From the NCBI RefSeq assembly GCF_019219825.1, contig NZ_JAHUXH010000005.1, positions 1 through 64,000 on the forward strand: a stretch of DNA of 64,000 nt, in the 5' to 3' direction. Both the position numbers and the translations under genes were made by a program. This DNA comes from Streptomyces sp. TRM70350. GTDB lineage: Bacteria > Actinomycetota > Actinomycetes > Streptomycetales > Streptomycetaceae. Of the stretch, positions 29,822 through 39,037 are shown piece by piece. The notes beneath the pieces are model-generated. The model ran no database searches, was not told where the DNA came from, and saw only the letters and a program-made list of their open reading frames with translations. Numbering within the stretch: position 1 is the first letter of the stretch; each line of letters starts with the position of its first letter.

Positions 29822-30835
29822 GTGACAAGGGGAGCGACGGACGGCGGGCGGCGCGACGGATGTGGCTGGCGTGGCTGGCGCGCGGCCATGGAGGCGGCGC
29901 TGTACGGCCCCGGCGGCTTCTACCGCAGGCCCGAGGGCCCCGCCGGGCACTTCCGTACGTCCGTGCACGCGTCGCCGCTGTTCGCCGAAGCGGTGGCGGG
30001 GCTGCTGCGCCGGGTCGACGAGGCGCTGGGCCGCCCGGCGTCCCTCGACTTCGTCGACATGGCGGCGGGGCGGGGGGAACTGGTCACCGGCGTGCTCACC
30101 GCGCTGCCCGCCGATCTGGCCGCCCGCACGCGCGCGTACGCCGTCGAGATCGCCGACCGCCCGGCCGGCCTGGATCACCGCATCGAGTGGCTCGCCCAGT
30201 GCCCGGAGGGCGTCACGGGGCTGCTGTTCGCCAACGAGTGGCTGGACAACGTGCCCGTGGAGGTCGCCGAGGTGGACGCCTCGGGGGTGTGGCGGCTGGT
30301 GCTCGTACGGGAGGACGGGACGGAACGGCTCGGGGAGCCGGTGTCCGGGGCGGCGGCCGAGTGGCTTACCCGGTGGTGGCCGAGGCCGGCCGAGGACGGG
30401 CAGCGGGCGGAGATCGGGCTGCCCAGGGACACGGCGTGGGCGTCGGTCGTCGCGCGTGTCGAGCGGGGGCTGGCGGTCGCCGTTGACTACGCGCACACCG
30501 CGGACGCCCGCCCGCCCTTCGGGACGCTCACCGGCTTCCGGGAGGGACGCGAGACGGCGCCCGTGCCGGACGGGTCGTGCGACATCACGGCGCATGTGGC
30601 GCTGGACGCGTGCGCGCTCCCCGGGGGGCGCACGTTGGCCCAGCGCGACGCCCTGCACGCCTTGGGGGTCGCAGGCGCACGCCCCCCACTCGCACTCGCC
30701 ACCACCGACCCCGCGGGCTACGTGCGCGCCCTCGCGAGCGCCGGGGAGGCCGCCGAGCTGACGGCGCCGGGCGGGCTGGGGGACTTCGGGTGGCTGGTGC
30801 AGCCGGTTGGAATGCCCAACCCGCTGGGCGACTGA
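29822..30835 (+). CDS. MidA-family SAM-dependent methyltransferase
   Basis: 337 aa with the arrangement of PF02636 proteins: start [23 protein letters not shown]-binding strand [33 protein letters not shown] and [11 protein letters not shown]. In eukaryotes the family (NDUFAF7/MidA) methylates an arginine of the complex I 49-kDa subunit, which is NuoD. The convergent next gene is a nuoD homologue, so the pairing is suggestive. GTG 29822 has TAGCCT six bases upstream. The methyltransferase call is firm; the NuoD link is inference. Confidence 0.88.
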   Translation: MTRGATDGGRRDGCGWRGWRAAMEAALYGPGGFYRRPEGPAGHFRTSVHASPLFAEAVAGLLRRVDEALGRPASLDFVDMAAGRGELVTGVLTALPADLAARTRAYAVEIADRPAGLDHRIEWLAQCPEGVTGLLFANEWLDNVPVEVAEVDASGVWRLVLVREDGTERLGEPVSGAAAEWLTRWWPRPAEDGQRAEIGLPRDTAWASVVARVERGLAVAVDYAHTADARPPFGTLTGFREGRETAPVPDGSCDITAHVALDACALPGGRTLAQRDALHALGVAGARPPLALATTDPAGYVRALASAGEAAELTAPGGLGDFGWLVQPVGMPNPLGD

Positions 30836-30854
30836 CCCCCCGCCTCCCCGCCAC

Positions 30855-32006
30855 CTACTTGTCGATGTCCCCCACCACGAAGAACATCGACCCCAGAATC
30901 GCCACCATGTCCGCCACCAGGGTTCCCGGCAGCAGCTCGGTCAGCGCCTGGATGTTGTTGTAGGAGGCCGAGCGCAGCTTGAGCCGGTACGGCGTCTTGT
31001 CGCCCTTGCTGACGAGGTAGTAGCCGTTGATCCCGAGCGGATTCTCGGTCCACGCGTACGTGTGCCCCTCGGGCGCCTTCAGCACCTTGGGGAGCCGCTG
31101 GTTGATCGGCCCCGGCGGCAGCTCGGCGATGCGGTCGAGACAGGCGTCGGCGAGGTCGAGCGCGTTGTGCGTCTGCTCCAGCAGGCACTCGAACCGGGCG
31201 AGACAGTCGCCCTCGGGGCGCGTGACGACCTTGAGGGTGTCCTGCAGCTCCCCGTAGGCCAGATACGGCTCGTCGCGGCGCAGGTCGAAGTCGACGCCCG
31301 AGGCGCGCGCGAGCGGCCCGCTCACGCCGTACGCGTGCACGGTCTCCGGCGCGAGGTACCCCACGCCCCGCGTGCGCCCCCGGAAGATCTCGTTGCCGAT
31401 CACCAGGTCGTCGAACCGGTCCATGCGCGAGCGCACCCCCGCGACCGCGGCACGCGCGCGTGCCGTCCACCCGGCAGGCAGGTCCTCCTTGAGGCCGCCG
31501 ACCCGGTTGAACATGTAGTGCATGCGCCCGCCGGAGACCTCCTCCATGACGTTCTGGAGGACCTCGCGCTCCCGGAACGCGTAGAAGACCGGCGTGATGC
31601 CGCCCAGCTCCAGCGGGTACGAGCCGAGGAACATCAGGTGGTTGAGCACCCGGTTGAGCTCCGCGAGCAGCGTGCGCGTCCACACCGCGCGCTCGGGCAC
31701 CTCCATGCCGAGCATGCGCTCCACGGCGAGGACGACGCCCAGCTCGTTGGAGAAGGCCGACAGCCAGTCGTGGCGGTTGGCGAGCATGATGATCTGGCGG
31801 TAGTCACGCGCCTCGAACAGCTTCTCCGCGCCGCGGTGCATATAGCCGACCACCGGCTCCGCGCGCGTGACGCGCTCACCGTCCAGGAGCAGCCGCAGGC
31901 GCAGCACGCCGTGCGTGGACGGATGCTGAGGGCCGATGTTGAGCACCATGTCGGTACTCTCCGCGGCGCCGCCGATTCCGACCGTGGTCTCCGTCGTAGG
32001 AGTCAT
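30855..32006 (-). CDS. nuoD: NADH-quinone oxidoreductase subunit D, orphan copy (NuoD2-like)
   Basis: 383 aa homologue of the complex I 49-kDa subunit. Typical segments are [54 protein letters not shown] and the C-terminal [13 protein letters not shown]. There are no other nuo genes in the window, so it is separate from a main nuo operon. It may be a spare subunit or have another redox role. It is convergent with a MidA-type gene and divergent from a PH-domain pair, with only 32 bp to the latter. No ribosome site is visible at ATG 32006. Confidence 0.92.
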   Translation of the reverse strand: MTPTTETTVGIGGAAESTDMVLNIGPQHPSTHGVLRLRLLLDGERVTRAEPVVGYMHRGAEKLFEARDYRQIIMLANRHDWLSAFSNELGVVLAVERMLGMEVPERAVWTRTLLAELNRVLNHLMFLGSYPLELGGITPVFYAFREREVLQNVMEEVSGGRMHYMFNRVGGLKEDLPAGWTARARAAVAGVRSRMDRFDDLVIGNEIFRGRTRGVGYLAPETVHAYGVSGPLARASGVDFDLRRDEPYLAYGELQDTLKVVTRPEGDCLARFECLLEQTHNALDLADACLDRIAELPPGPINQRLPKVLKAPEGHTYAWTENPLGINGYYLVSKGDKTPYRLKLRSASYNNIQALTELLPGTLVADMVAILGSMFFVVGDIDK

Positions 32007-32020
32007 GGAACACAGTCTGT

Positions 32021-32030
32021 CCTACGTAGG
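32021..32030. promoter_or_regulatory. 10-bp palindrome in the nuoD/PH-gene divergent promoter
   Basis: CCTACGTAGG sits in the 32-bp gap between two divergent starts. On the plus strand TAGGCT, which begins within it, lies six bases before ATG 32039 and can act as a leaderless -10, so a protein bound to the palindrome would affect that promoter. Confidence 0.4.
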
Positions 32031-32038
32031 CTGGCCGT

Positions 32039-32590
32039 ATGGAGACCGGGAGCCCGGAGGGCGGCAGGACGGTGGGCGCGGAGGGCGGCGGGCCGGCGGG
32101 TCCGGAGCGTGTGGTGACGGCCGAGACCGAACCGACGTGGACCGGGCTGCCGCCCGGCCTGCTGCGCATGCGACGGCTGTTGCTGGTGGTGTGGCTGGGG
32201 TCGCTCACCCTGGCCGCAGGTCTGCTGCCGGGGCTGCTGGCCGGTCCCGCGTGGGCGGCGTTCGCGCTGGTGCCGCTGGCGCTGATGGTGTGGGGCTGGG
32301 TGCTGATCGGCCGCAACTGGCGCTCCTGGCGGTACGCCGAGCGCGCCGACGACCTGCTGATCAGCCGGGGCGTGCTGTGGCACACCGTGACGGTGGTGCC
32401 GTACGGCCGCATGCAGCTGGTCGAGGTGACCTCCGGCCCCGTCGAGCGGCACTTCGGCCTGGCCAGCGTCCAGCTGCACACGGCCGCCGCCGCGACCGAC
32501 GCGACCATCCCCGGCCTCGACCCGGCCGAGGCCGAACGACTGCGCGACCGGCTCACCGAGCTGGGCGAGGCACGATCGGCGGGGCTGTGA
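32039..32590 (+). CDS. Membrane protein with bacterial PH (bPH2/DUF304) domain, short partner
   Basis: 183 aa. An acidic/Gly-rich N-terminus (1-35) is followed by two transmembrane helices (about 48-65 and 70-90) and a bPH2 domain (DLLISRGVLWHTVTVVPYGRMQLVEV, RHFGLASVQLHTAA). The small YdbS-like member of a two-gene set whose larger partner overlaps downstream (GTGA). Such pairs are thought to act at the membrane, but their job is not settled. TAGGCT lies six bases before the ATG. Confidence 0.88.
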   Translation: METGSPEGGRTVGAEGGGPAGPERVVTAETEPTWTGLPPGLLRMRRLLLVVWLGSLTLAAGLLPGLLAGPAWAAFALVPLALMVWGWVLIGRNWRSWRYAERADDLLISRGVLWHTVTVVPYGRMQLVEVTSGPVERHFGLASVQLHTAAAATDATIPGLDPAEAERLRDRLTELGEARSAGL

Positions 32591-33957
32591 CGAGGCCGGG
32601 CACCGACGACGAGGTACGCCGCGAGGTGACCGCGACCGAGCGGCGGCTGCACCCGGTCACGCCGTTCAGGCGGGCGTGGGCGCCGGTCGCCGTGCTCATC
32701 GGGTGGGCGCTGCACGACCCGGACGGGGCGCACCGCCAGCTGACCCGGCTGACGACGACCACGATCCTCATAGCCCTCGCGGTGGTCATCCCGGCCGCCG
32801 CGCTGTACGGCTTTCTCAGCTGGTGGTTCACGCACTTCGCGGTGACCGGGACGGAACTGCGCATCCGCACCGGCCTGCTGTTCCGGCGCACCGCGCACAT
32901 CCGCCTGGAGCGGATCCAGGCCGTCGACGTCACGAGACCGCTCCTCGCGCGCGTGGCGGGCGTCGCGAAACTCAGACTCGACGTCATAGGGACCGACAAG
33001 AAGGACGAGCTCGCCTACCTGGGCGAGGCCGACGCACGCACGCTGCGGGCCGAACTTCTCGCGCGGGCGGCCGGTTTCGCCCCCGAGACCGCGCACGAGG
33101 TCGGCGAGGCGCCGGAGCAGCGGCTGCTGCACGTGCCGGCGGGCGTACTCGCCGTCTCCCTGCTGCTGACCGGCGCGACCTGGGCCACGCTGGCCGCCGC
33201 CCTCGTCGTGCCGCCCGTGCTGTGGTTCTTCACCCACAACCTGTGGACGGTGGTCGCGACCGCCGTGCCGCTGCTCGGCGCGGCGGGCGCCAGCAGTGTG
33301 GGCAGATTCGTCGCCGAGTACGACTGGACGGTGGCCGAGTCGCCGGACGGCATCCGGATCGACCGCGGGCTGCTCGACCGGGCGCACGAGACGGTGCCGC
33401 CGGGGCGGGTGCAGACGGTGCGGATCGTGGAGCCGCTGCTGTGGCGGCGATGGGGGTCCTCCCGGTCGAGCGGAGCCGAGAGTGGGGGAGGCTGGGTGCG
33501 GGTGGAGCTGGACGTGGCCGGGTCGTCCAACTCCGTGCTGCTGCCGGTGGCCCCGCGCGAGGTCGCGGAACGCCTCATCGCGCGCGTACTGCCCGGCGTG
33601 ACCGTACCGCCCGCCGCGTCCCTGTCGCGCCCGCCGCGACGGGCGGGACGGTGCATGCCGCTGTGGTGGCGGGGACACGGCCTCACCGTCACGGACACGG
33701 TCTTCGTGGCCCGGCACGGACTGCTCCGGCGCAGCCTCGCACTCGTCCCGCACGCCAAGGTGCAGAGCGTCCGGCAGGAGCAGGGCCCCTGGATGCGGCG
33801 CTGGCGGCTCGCGCACGTCCATGTGGACACCGGCGCCAACAAGACCGTGACAGCCCGCCTGAGGGATGCCGAGGAGGCCGCGCGGCTGCTGCGGGCCCAG
33901 GCCGAGCGGTCACGGACAGGACGCAGGGACGCGCGGCCCGACCGGTGGATGGCGTGA
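32587..33957 (+). CDS. Membrane protein with several bacterial PH domains, long partner
   Basis: 456 aa from GTG 32587, overlapping the previous stop. YdbT-like: a pair of N-terminal helices (about 58-83) and a second pair near 185-230, with three bPH2 domains (FAVTGTELRIRTGLLFRRTAHIRLERIQAVD, WTVAESPDGIRIDRGLL, LTVTDTVFVARHGLLRRSLALVPHAKVQSV). Near residues 290-303 the run WGSSRSSGAESGGGW interrupts a strand and is encoded by an element resembling Streptomyces intergenic repeats. The interruption keeps the frame, so the protein is probably still made. Confidence 0.88.
   Translation: MTRPGTDDEVRREVTATERRLHPVTPFRRAWAPVAVLIGWALHDPDGAHRQLTRLTTTTILIALAVVIPAAALYGFLSWWFTHFAVTGTELRIRTGLLFRRTAHIRLERIQAVDVTRPLLARVAGVAKLRLDVIGTDKKDELAYLGEADARTLRAELLARAAGFAPETAHEVGEAPEQRLLHVPAGVLAVSLLLTGATWATLAAALVVPPVLWFFTHNLWTVVATAVPLLGAAGASSVGRFVAEYDWTVAESPDGIRIDRGLLDRAHETVPPGRVQTVRIVEPLLWRRWGSSRSSGAESGGGWVRVELDVAGSSNSVLLPVAPREVAERLIARVLPGVTVPPAASLSRPPRRAGRCMPLWWRGHGLTVTDTVFVARHGLLRRSLALVPHAKVQSVRQEQGPWMRRWRLAHVHVDTGANKTVTARLRDAEEAARLLRAQAERSRTGRRDARPDRWMA
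33451..33492 (+). repeat. Interspersed GC-rich inverted element inserted in frame
   Basis: About 42 bp beginning TGGGGGTCCTCCCGG and ending GAGAGTGGGGGAGG. This wording is familiar from intergenic imperfect palindromes of Streptomyces (recognised from memory). Its length is a multiple of three and it carries no stop in the host frame. Confidence 0.6.
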
Positions 33958-34019
33958 AGTCGTCCAGTAAGCGGCGTTTGAACGGGCCTGTTTGAACGGG
34001 CCTGCCGTTGCGCGGGCTT

Positions 34020-35156
34020 TCAGGAGGCCGCGCTGCGCAGCCCGTGGACGTCGATCTGCTCCGTCTCGTCGTGCGCCGTCAGGTCGATCACCTGGCCGAC
34101 ACCGCGCGAGTCCGCGGTCGGGGGCTTGAACTCCGCCTCCGCCTTGTGCAGATCGAGCGCCTCCTGTCCGACCACGTCGGCGAGGTCCTCGTTCTGCACG
34201 GCCTCCAGGGCGGCGGACGCCGCGCCCTTCGCCTTCGTACCGAAGAAGTCGAACCCGCCCTCGGCAGCGGGACGCCGTACCGGCGCGGACGTCGGTACGA
34301 CCGCCACGGCGGTCGGCACGGTGTAGTGCCCGGAGTGCTGCTGGATGTGCGCCGGGGTGGTGGCGGCCGCGTGCTGGTGCCCGTCGGCCGCCTCGGTCTT
34401 CCCCCGTGCTTCGTCCTCCTGTGCGGCCTCCGCCCCGGCACCACGGTCGGCGTCGGCCGGAACGGCCTCCTTGGCGGACGCCTCGGCCTCCGCAGCCGTG
34501 TCCTTCTCGGCCTCGGCCCTCAGTTCGGCGTCGAAGCGGACCAGCGCGGCCTGCGCCCGCAGGAACAGCCGGGATCCCTCCGGGGAGAACAGCCCCGGCG
34601 TCACCGGTTGGTCCTCGACGGCGGTGTCCTCGACCGCGGCCTCGCCGACCTCGGCGGCGTCCTCCGCGTCCGGTACGGGAGGCAGCGCACGCGCGGGAGC
34701 GGCGGCCTCGATCTCCAGCAGGCGGCGGCCCTCCAGGGCGCTCGCGCGCTCGGTCTCGGCGGTGGCGTACCGGCGCAGCAGTGCCGCGTGCTCGTTGCGC
34801 AGCCCGGCCAGTTCGGCGCGCTTGGCCCGGAGGCGCTGTTCGAGCTTGCCGCGCAGTTCGCGGGACTCCTCCAGGTCGCTCTCCAGTTCGGCGACGCGCT
34901 CCTCGTGCCGCCACTCGTCGCTCGCACGCGCGCGCGTGAGGTCGGCCACCTGCTTGCCGGCCTGGATGTCCCAGCGGCGCATGACGACCGCGCCGGCGAC
35001 GGCCGTCACCGCGGCGGCCGCCGCCAGCCCCCTGAGCACCATCGGCTCCGTGAACACCCATGGGCCGAGGGCGCAGACGAGCGAGACGCCTGCGATCGCC
35101 GAGGGAGGCAGCAGCCTGTGCAAGGGCGGTGAATGGCGATGACGTCCACGTGGCAT
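34020..35156 (-). CDS. Membrane-anchored coiled-coil protein, unknown function
   Basis: 378 aa from ATG 35156; upstream in-frame codons give a Cys/Trp-rich non-protein-like stretch. Two close hydrophobic segments (about 20-52) are followed by a long coiled coil (roughly 62-140: DEWRHEERVAELESDLEESR, ELRGKLEQRLRAKRAEL). An acidic Ala/Glu-rich region comes next, then a Thr/His/Pro-rich tail ending HGLRSAAS. No enzymatic motif. A scaffold or envelope-associated role is possible, but nothing in the sequence proves it. Confidence 0.8.
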   Translation of the reverse strand: MPRGRHRHSPPLHRLLPPSAIAGVSLVCALGPWVFTEPMVLRGLAAAAAVTAVAGAVVMRRWDIQAGKQVADLTRARASDEWRHEERVAELESDLEESRELRGKLEQRLRAKRAELAGLRNEHAALLRRYATAETERASALEGRRLLEIEAAAPARALPPVPDAEDAAEVGEAAVEDTAVEDQPVTPGLFSPEGSRLFLRAQAALVRFDAELRAEAEKDTAAEAEASAKEAVPADADRGAGAEAAQEDEARGKTEAADGHQHAAATTPAHIQQHSGHYTVPTAVAVVPTSAPVRRPAAEGGFDFFGTKAKGAASAALEAVQNEDLADVVGQEALDLHKAEAEFKPPTADSRGVGQVIDLTAHDETEQIDVHGLRSAAS

Positions 35157-35447
35157 GGCCAGAAACTTACCGCGCGTAGGCGAATCGTGGTGCCCCAGGC
35201 GGTAAAAACACAGCCATCGCGGGGCCTTGGAACAGGATCGGCGCGTGCCCGTGGAACAGGGCCGGCACATGGCCGTGAAACAGAACCATGGACCGGCCTT
35301 TGAACGGGCTTTGCGAACCGGAGGTGAACCTCGCCCTCCGTCCCACCGTCCTAGAGGGCGCAATGTCGCCGGATGCCCGAATCGGCACCGGAGGCCAACT
35401 CTCGCGCAGAACTACGGGATGCGATGTCTGTCAGGGAAGAAGGGAAA
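35157..35447 (+). promoter_or_regulatory. Upstream region of the MprF-like gene with ECF-type promoter
   Basis: Contains GAACC (35326-35330) followed after 16 nt by CGTCCTA (35347-35353), matching the GGAAC/CGTC type of ECF sigma promoters. It reads toward the lysyltransferase gene, about 90 nt before its start. A second GAACC is at 35315. Several GGAACAGG or GAAACAG strings occur further upstream (35229-35286). Confidence 0.45.
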
Positions 35448-37235
35448 ATGAGGCGGCTCCGCCGGCCACTGCGCGGTCCGCGCCCCGAGTCCGTTCCCGT
35501 CCTCGTCGGCAGGGCCTGTGCCCTCGTGGGCCTCGTGGACATCGCCGCCGGCGTCTTTCCGCGCTTCCGGCACAGCCGTATGCACGCGCTCGCCGAGGTG
35601 CTGCCCGGCGCGCTCGGACCGTTCGCGGCGGCGCTCTCGCTCAGCGTCGGTGTGCTGTTGCTGCTGCTCGCCCACGGCCTCAAGCGCGGCAAGCGCCGGG
35701 CCTGGCGGGCCGCCGTGGCGCTGCTGCCGGCCGGGGCCGTCGCGCAGTTCACCTACCGGCACTCCCTGCTCGGCGTGATCATCTCGCTGGCGCTGCTCGC
35801 GGCGCTGGTGCGCCACCGCGACCAGTTCGCGTCCCTGCCCGACCCGCGCAGCCGGTGGCGCGCGCTGGCCAACTTCGTGCTCATGGGCGCCGGTTCGCTC
35901 GTCCTGGGGCTGGTCATCGTGAGCGCGCACCCGCACAGCATGATCGGCGACCCGTCCCTGGCGGACCGCATCGCCCACGTCCTGTACGGCCTGTTCGGTT
36001 TCGAGGGCCCGGTCGGCTACGAGGGCACCACCTCATGGACGGTCGGCGTCTCCCTGGGCGCGCTCGGCCTGCTCACCGCCGTCACCACGATCTACCTCGC
36101 CCTGCGTCCCGAACACCCGGCAGCGCGGCTCACCGAGGACGACGAGGTCCGGCTGCGCGCCCTGCTGGAGCGGCACGGCGGCCGTGACTCCCTCGGCCAC
36201 TTCGCGCTGCGCCGCGACAAGGCCGTCGTCTTCTCCCCCAGCGGCAAGGCGGCGGTGACGTACCGGGTGGTCTCCGGGGTGATGCTCGCCAGCGGGGACC
36301 CCATAGGCGACGTGGAGGCCTGGCCCGGCGCCATCGAACGGTTCATGGACGAGGCACGCGCGCACTCCTGGACGCCCGCCGTCATGGGCTGCTCCGAGAC
36401 GGGCGGCGAGGTGTGGAGCCGCGAGACCGGTCTCGACGCCCTCGAACTGGGCGACGAGGCGGTGGTGGACGTCGCGGATTTCTCCCTCACCGGCCGCGCG
36501 ATGCGCAACGTGCGTCAGATGGTCAAGCGCATCGAGCGAGCCGGTTACGAGACCCGGGTACGACGCGTCCGTGACATCGGCGAGACCGAGCTGGACCGGA
36601 TCCGCCGCGCCGCCGACGACTGGCGCGGCACCGACAGCGAACGGGGCTTCTCCATGGCGCTGGGCCGCATCGGCGATGCCGCCGACGGCGACTGCCTCGT
36701 GGCCACCGCCCACCAGGTCGGCGCCGAGCCGGGTCCGTACGGCGATCTGAAGGCGATCCTGCACTTCGTGCCCTGGGGGACGGACGGGGTCTCGCTGGAC
36801 CTGATGCGCCGGGACCGCACGGCGGACCCCGGCATGAACGAACTGCTGATCGTCGCCGCGCTGAAGGCGGCGCCGAAGTTCGGCATCGCGCGCGTGTCGC
36901 TCAACTTCGCGATGTTCCGCTCCGCGCTGGCGCGTGGCGAGAAGATCGGCGCGGGCCCGGTGCTGCGCGCCTGGCGCGGCCTTCTGGTGTTTCTCTCGCG
37001 CTGGTTCCAGATCGAGTCCCTGTACCGGTTCAACGCCAAGTTCCAGCCGCGCTGGGAGCCCCGTTTCGTCGTCTACCGAGCCTCCGGCGACCTGCCGCGC
37101 ATCGGCCTGGCCGCCCTGCAGGCGGAGGGCTTCCTCAACCTCGGCCGCGCCCTGCCGCGCCCCCTGCGGCGCCGGGAGGCCACCGCGCGCCCCTGCGCGC
37201 ACGCCGTCGCGGAACGGGACGTGCGCGCGGCCTGA
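35448..37235 (+). CDS. MprF-like phosphatidylglycerol lysyltransferase-domain membrane protein
   Basis: 595 aa from ATG 35448, which has AAGGGA close upstream; ATGs at 35424 and 35373 are alternatives. About six N-terminal membrane helices are followed by a cytosolic DUF2156 domain (GHFALRRDKAVVFSPSGKAAVTYRVV, YGDLKAILHFVPWGTDGVSLDLMRRD, MNELLIVAALKAAPKFGIARVSLNFAMF). This domain moves an aminoacyl group, usually lysine from tRNA, to phosphatidylglycerol, lowering surface charge and raising resistance to cationic peptides. It is shorter than full MprF (about 840 aa), so the flippase part is reduced. The upstream ECF-type promoter suggests SigE control. Confidence 0.88.
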   Translation: MRRLRRPLRGPRPESVPVLVGRACALVGLVDIAAGVFPRFRHSRMHALAEVLPGALGPFAAALSLSVGVLLLLLAHGLKRGKRRAWRAAVALLPAGAVAQFTYRHSLLGVIISLALLAALVRHRDQFASLPDPRSRWRALANFVLMGAGSLVLGLVIVSAHPHSMIGDPSLADRIAHVLYGLFGFEGPVGYEGTTSWTVGVSLGALGLLTAVTTIYLALRPEHPAARLTEDDEVRLRALLERHGGRDSLGHFALRRDKAVVFSPSGKAAVTYRVVSGVMLASGDPIGDVEAWPGAIERFMDEARAHSWTPAVMGCSETGGEVWSRETGLDALELGDEAVVDVADFSLTGRAMRNVRQMVKRIERAGYETRVRRVRDIGETELDRIRRAADDWRGTDSERGFSMALGRIGDAADGDCLVATAHQVGAEPGPYGDLKAILHFVPWGTDGVSLDLMRRDRTADPGMNELLIVAALKAAPKFGIARVSLNFAMFRSALARGEKIGAGPVLRAWRGLLVFLSRWFQIESLYRFNAKFQPRWEPRFVVYRASGDLPRIGLAALQAEGFLNLGRALPRPLRRREATARPCAHAVAERDVRAA

Positions 37236-37245
37236 CCCGGAGACA

Positions 37246-37297
37246 GGCCCGAGCGGCAGCCCCGCCCCCTCCAGCCCTGGGGCCCGCCGCTCGGGCC
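37246..37297. terminator. Hairpin after the MprF-like gene
   Basis: 12-bp arms GGCCCGAGCGGC (37246-37257) and GCCGCTCGGGCC (37286-37297) with a GC-rich loop that can fold further (AGCCC with GGGGC). It lies 11 nt after the stop codon and separates this gene from folP. Confidence 0.65.
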
Positions 37298-37378
37298 GCG
37301 CCATCCCCTGCCGGTCCCCCGCCCGGCCGGGCCGCCCAGGTGAGGAGCCCGGCCCCACCCTGGGCCTACGCTGAACGT

Positions 37379-38239
37379 ATGAACAACCACAGCGGACGCG
37401 GGCGGATCGCGGGCCTTCCGGAATGGGACCGCTGCGCGGTCATGGGAGTCGTGAACGTCACCCCCGACTCCTTCTCCGACGGCGGCCGCTGGTTCGACAC
37501 GACCGCCGCCGTGAAGCACGGCCTCGACCTCGTCACCGAGGGCGCCGACCTCGTGGACGTCGGCGGCGAGTCCACCCGCCCCGGCGCCACCCGGGTCGAC
37601 GAGGCCGAGGAACTGCGCCGCGTCATCCCGGTCGTCCGCGGCCTCGCCTCCGAGGGCGTCGTCATCTCCGTCGACACCATGCGCGCGTCCGTCGCCGAAC
37701 AGGCCCTCGCCGCAGGCGCCGCCCTCGTCAACGACGTCAGCGGCGGCCTCGCCGACCCCGCGATGATCCCGGTCGTCGCGCGGACCGGCGCCCCCTTCGT
37801 CGTCATGCACTGGCGCGGCTTCCTGGAGGGCGGCAACGTCAGGGGCGTGTACGACGACGTCGTCACCGAGGTCGTCGACGAGCTGCACGCGCGCGTGGAG
37901 GCCGTTCTGGAGGGCGGCGTCGCCCCCGACCGGATCGTGATCGACCCCGGTCTCGGCTTCTCCAAGGAGGCCGAGCACGACCTCACCCTCCTCGCCCACC
38001 TGGACCGCCTGCGCGCCCTCGGGCACCCCCTGCTCGTCGCCGCCTCCCGCAAGCGCTTCCTCGGCCGCGTGCTGGCGGGCCCGGAGGGCTCCCCGCCCCC
38101 GGCCCGGGAGCGCGACGCGGCCACGGCCGCCGTCTCGGCGCTGGCGGCGCACGCCGGCGCGTGGGCGGTGCGCGTGCACGAGGTGCGTGCCACCGCGGAC
38201 GCGGTACGGGTCGCACGCGCCGTGGAAGGAGCCCGGTGA
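37379..38239 (+). CDS. folP: Dihydropteroate synthase FolP
   Basis: 286 aa TIM-barrel enzyme that joins p-aminobenzoate to dihydropterin pyrophosphate; the family is the target of sulfonamides. Motifs are MGVVNVTPDSFSDGG, DVGGESTRPGA, SVDTMRASVAEQAL, DPGLGFSKEAEHD and ASRKRFLG. ATG 37379 has TACGCT six bases upstream (leaderless pattern), and an in-frame GTG at 37340 is less likely. First gene of the plus-strand folate group; its stop overlaps the next start. Confidence 0.96.
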   Translation: MNNHSGRGRIAGLPEWDRCAVMGVVNVTPDSFSDGGRWFDTTAAVKHGLDLVTEGADLVDVGGESTRPGATRVDEAEELRRVIPVVRGLASEGVVISVDTMRASVAEQALAAGAALVNDVSGGLADPAMIPVVARTGAPFVVMHWRGFLEGGNVRGVYDDVVTEVVDELHARVEAVLEGGVAPDRIVIDPGLGFSKEAEHDLTLLAHLDRLRALGHPLLVAASRKRFLGRVLAGPEGSPPPARERDAATAAVSALAAHAGAWAVRVHEVRATADAVRVARAVEGAR

Positions 38240-38739
38240 GCGCTCCCCACACCGACGTCGAGCAGGTCGAACTCGCCAACACCGCCTTCTACGAGGCACT
38301 GGAGCGGGGCGACTTCGAGGAGCTGTCCACGCTCTGGCTCACCCCGTCCGACCTGGGCGTCGACGAGACGTACCACGACCCGGCGGACACCGGCGTGATC
38401 TCCTGCGTGCACCCCGGCTGGCCGGTGCTCACCGGCCGCGGCGAGGTGCTCCGGTCGTACGCCCTGATCATGGCGAACACCGACTACATCCAGTTCTTCC
38501 TGACCGACGTGCATGTCTCGGTCACCGGCGACACCGCCCTGGTGAGCTGCACGGAGAACATCCTCAGCGGCGGCCCCGCGCCCGAGGACGGCGAGGGGCC
38601 GGGCCCGCTGGTCGGGCAGCTGGTGGTGGCCACGAATGTGTTCCGGCGCACACCCGCCGGGTGGAAGCTCTGGTCGCACCACGCCTCCCCGGTTCTGACC
38701 GAAAGCGCCGAGGACGAGGACGACGAGTCGACCGCCTGA
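38236..38739 (+). CDS. NTF2/SnoaL-like protein in the folate cluster
   Basis: 167 aa from GTG 38236, with GGAAGGAG upstream and a GTGA overlap with folP. The NTF2-like alpha-beta cone is recognisable: an N-terminal helix (VELANTAFYEALERGDFEELSTLW), then CVHPGWPVLTGRGEVLRSY, and a late strand with TNVFRRTPAGWKLWSHHAS. The position between folP and folB is conserved among actinobacteria as I recall, but no folate reaction is known for it. It may bind a small ligand or support a neighbouring enzyme. Confidence 0.88.
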   Translation: MSAPHTDVEQVELANTAFYEALERGDFEELSTLWLTPSDLGVDETYHDPADTGVISCVHPGWPVLTGRGEVLRSYALIMANTDYIQFFLTDVHVSVTGDTALVSCTENILSGGPAPEDGEGPGPLVGQLVVATNVFRRTPAGWKLWSHHASPVLTESAEDEDDESTA

Positions 38740-38761
38740 GTGGGTAGGCGCACCACAAGGG

Positions 38762-38821
38762 GCCGGAAGGGACCCAACAGCGCCGGAAGGGACCGAGCGG
38801 GGCTCGAAGGGACCAAGAAGT
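38762..38821 (+). repeat. Three tandem 20-bp direct repeats
   Basis: Units start at 38762, 38782 and 38802, sharing a G-C-(C/T)-(G/C)-GAAGGGACC core; the last two copies diverge at the edges. They lie in the 298-nt gap between the NTF2-like gene and folB. Confidence 0.75.
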
Positions 38822-39037
38822 GGTTGGAATCACGAACCCGGGGGTATGGGCGGCTACCAGCCCGTGAGCCGCCGGATTCCCCAGGGGAAACACGCGATGA
38901 AACCTCCCGGCCCTCGCCGGGCCCGCGCCCCCGTGGCCCGGGGTTGTCGGTGTCCGCAGGTAGATTCGTTCGAGGCCGGTGTGCCGCCCGCACACGGTAC
39001 GGACCGGTCGCACCCGACGATTGCAGGAGTGATTCGC

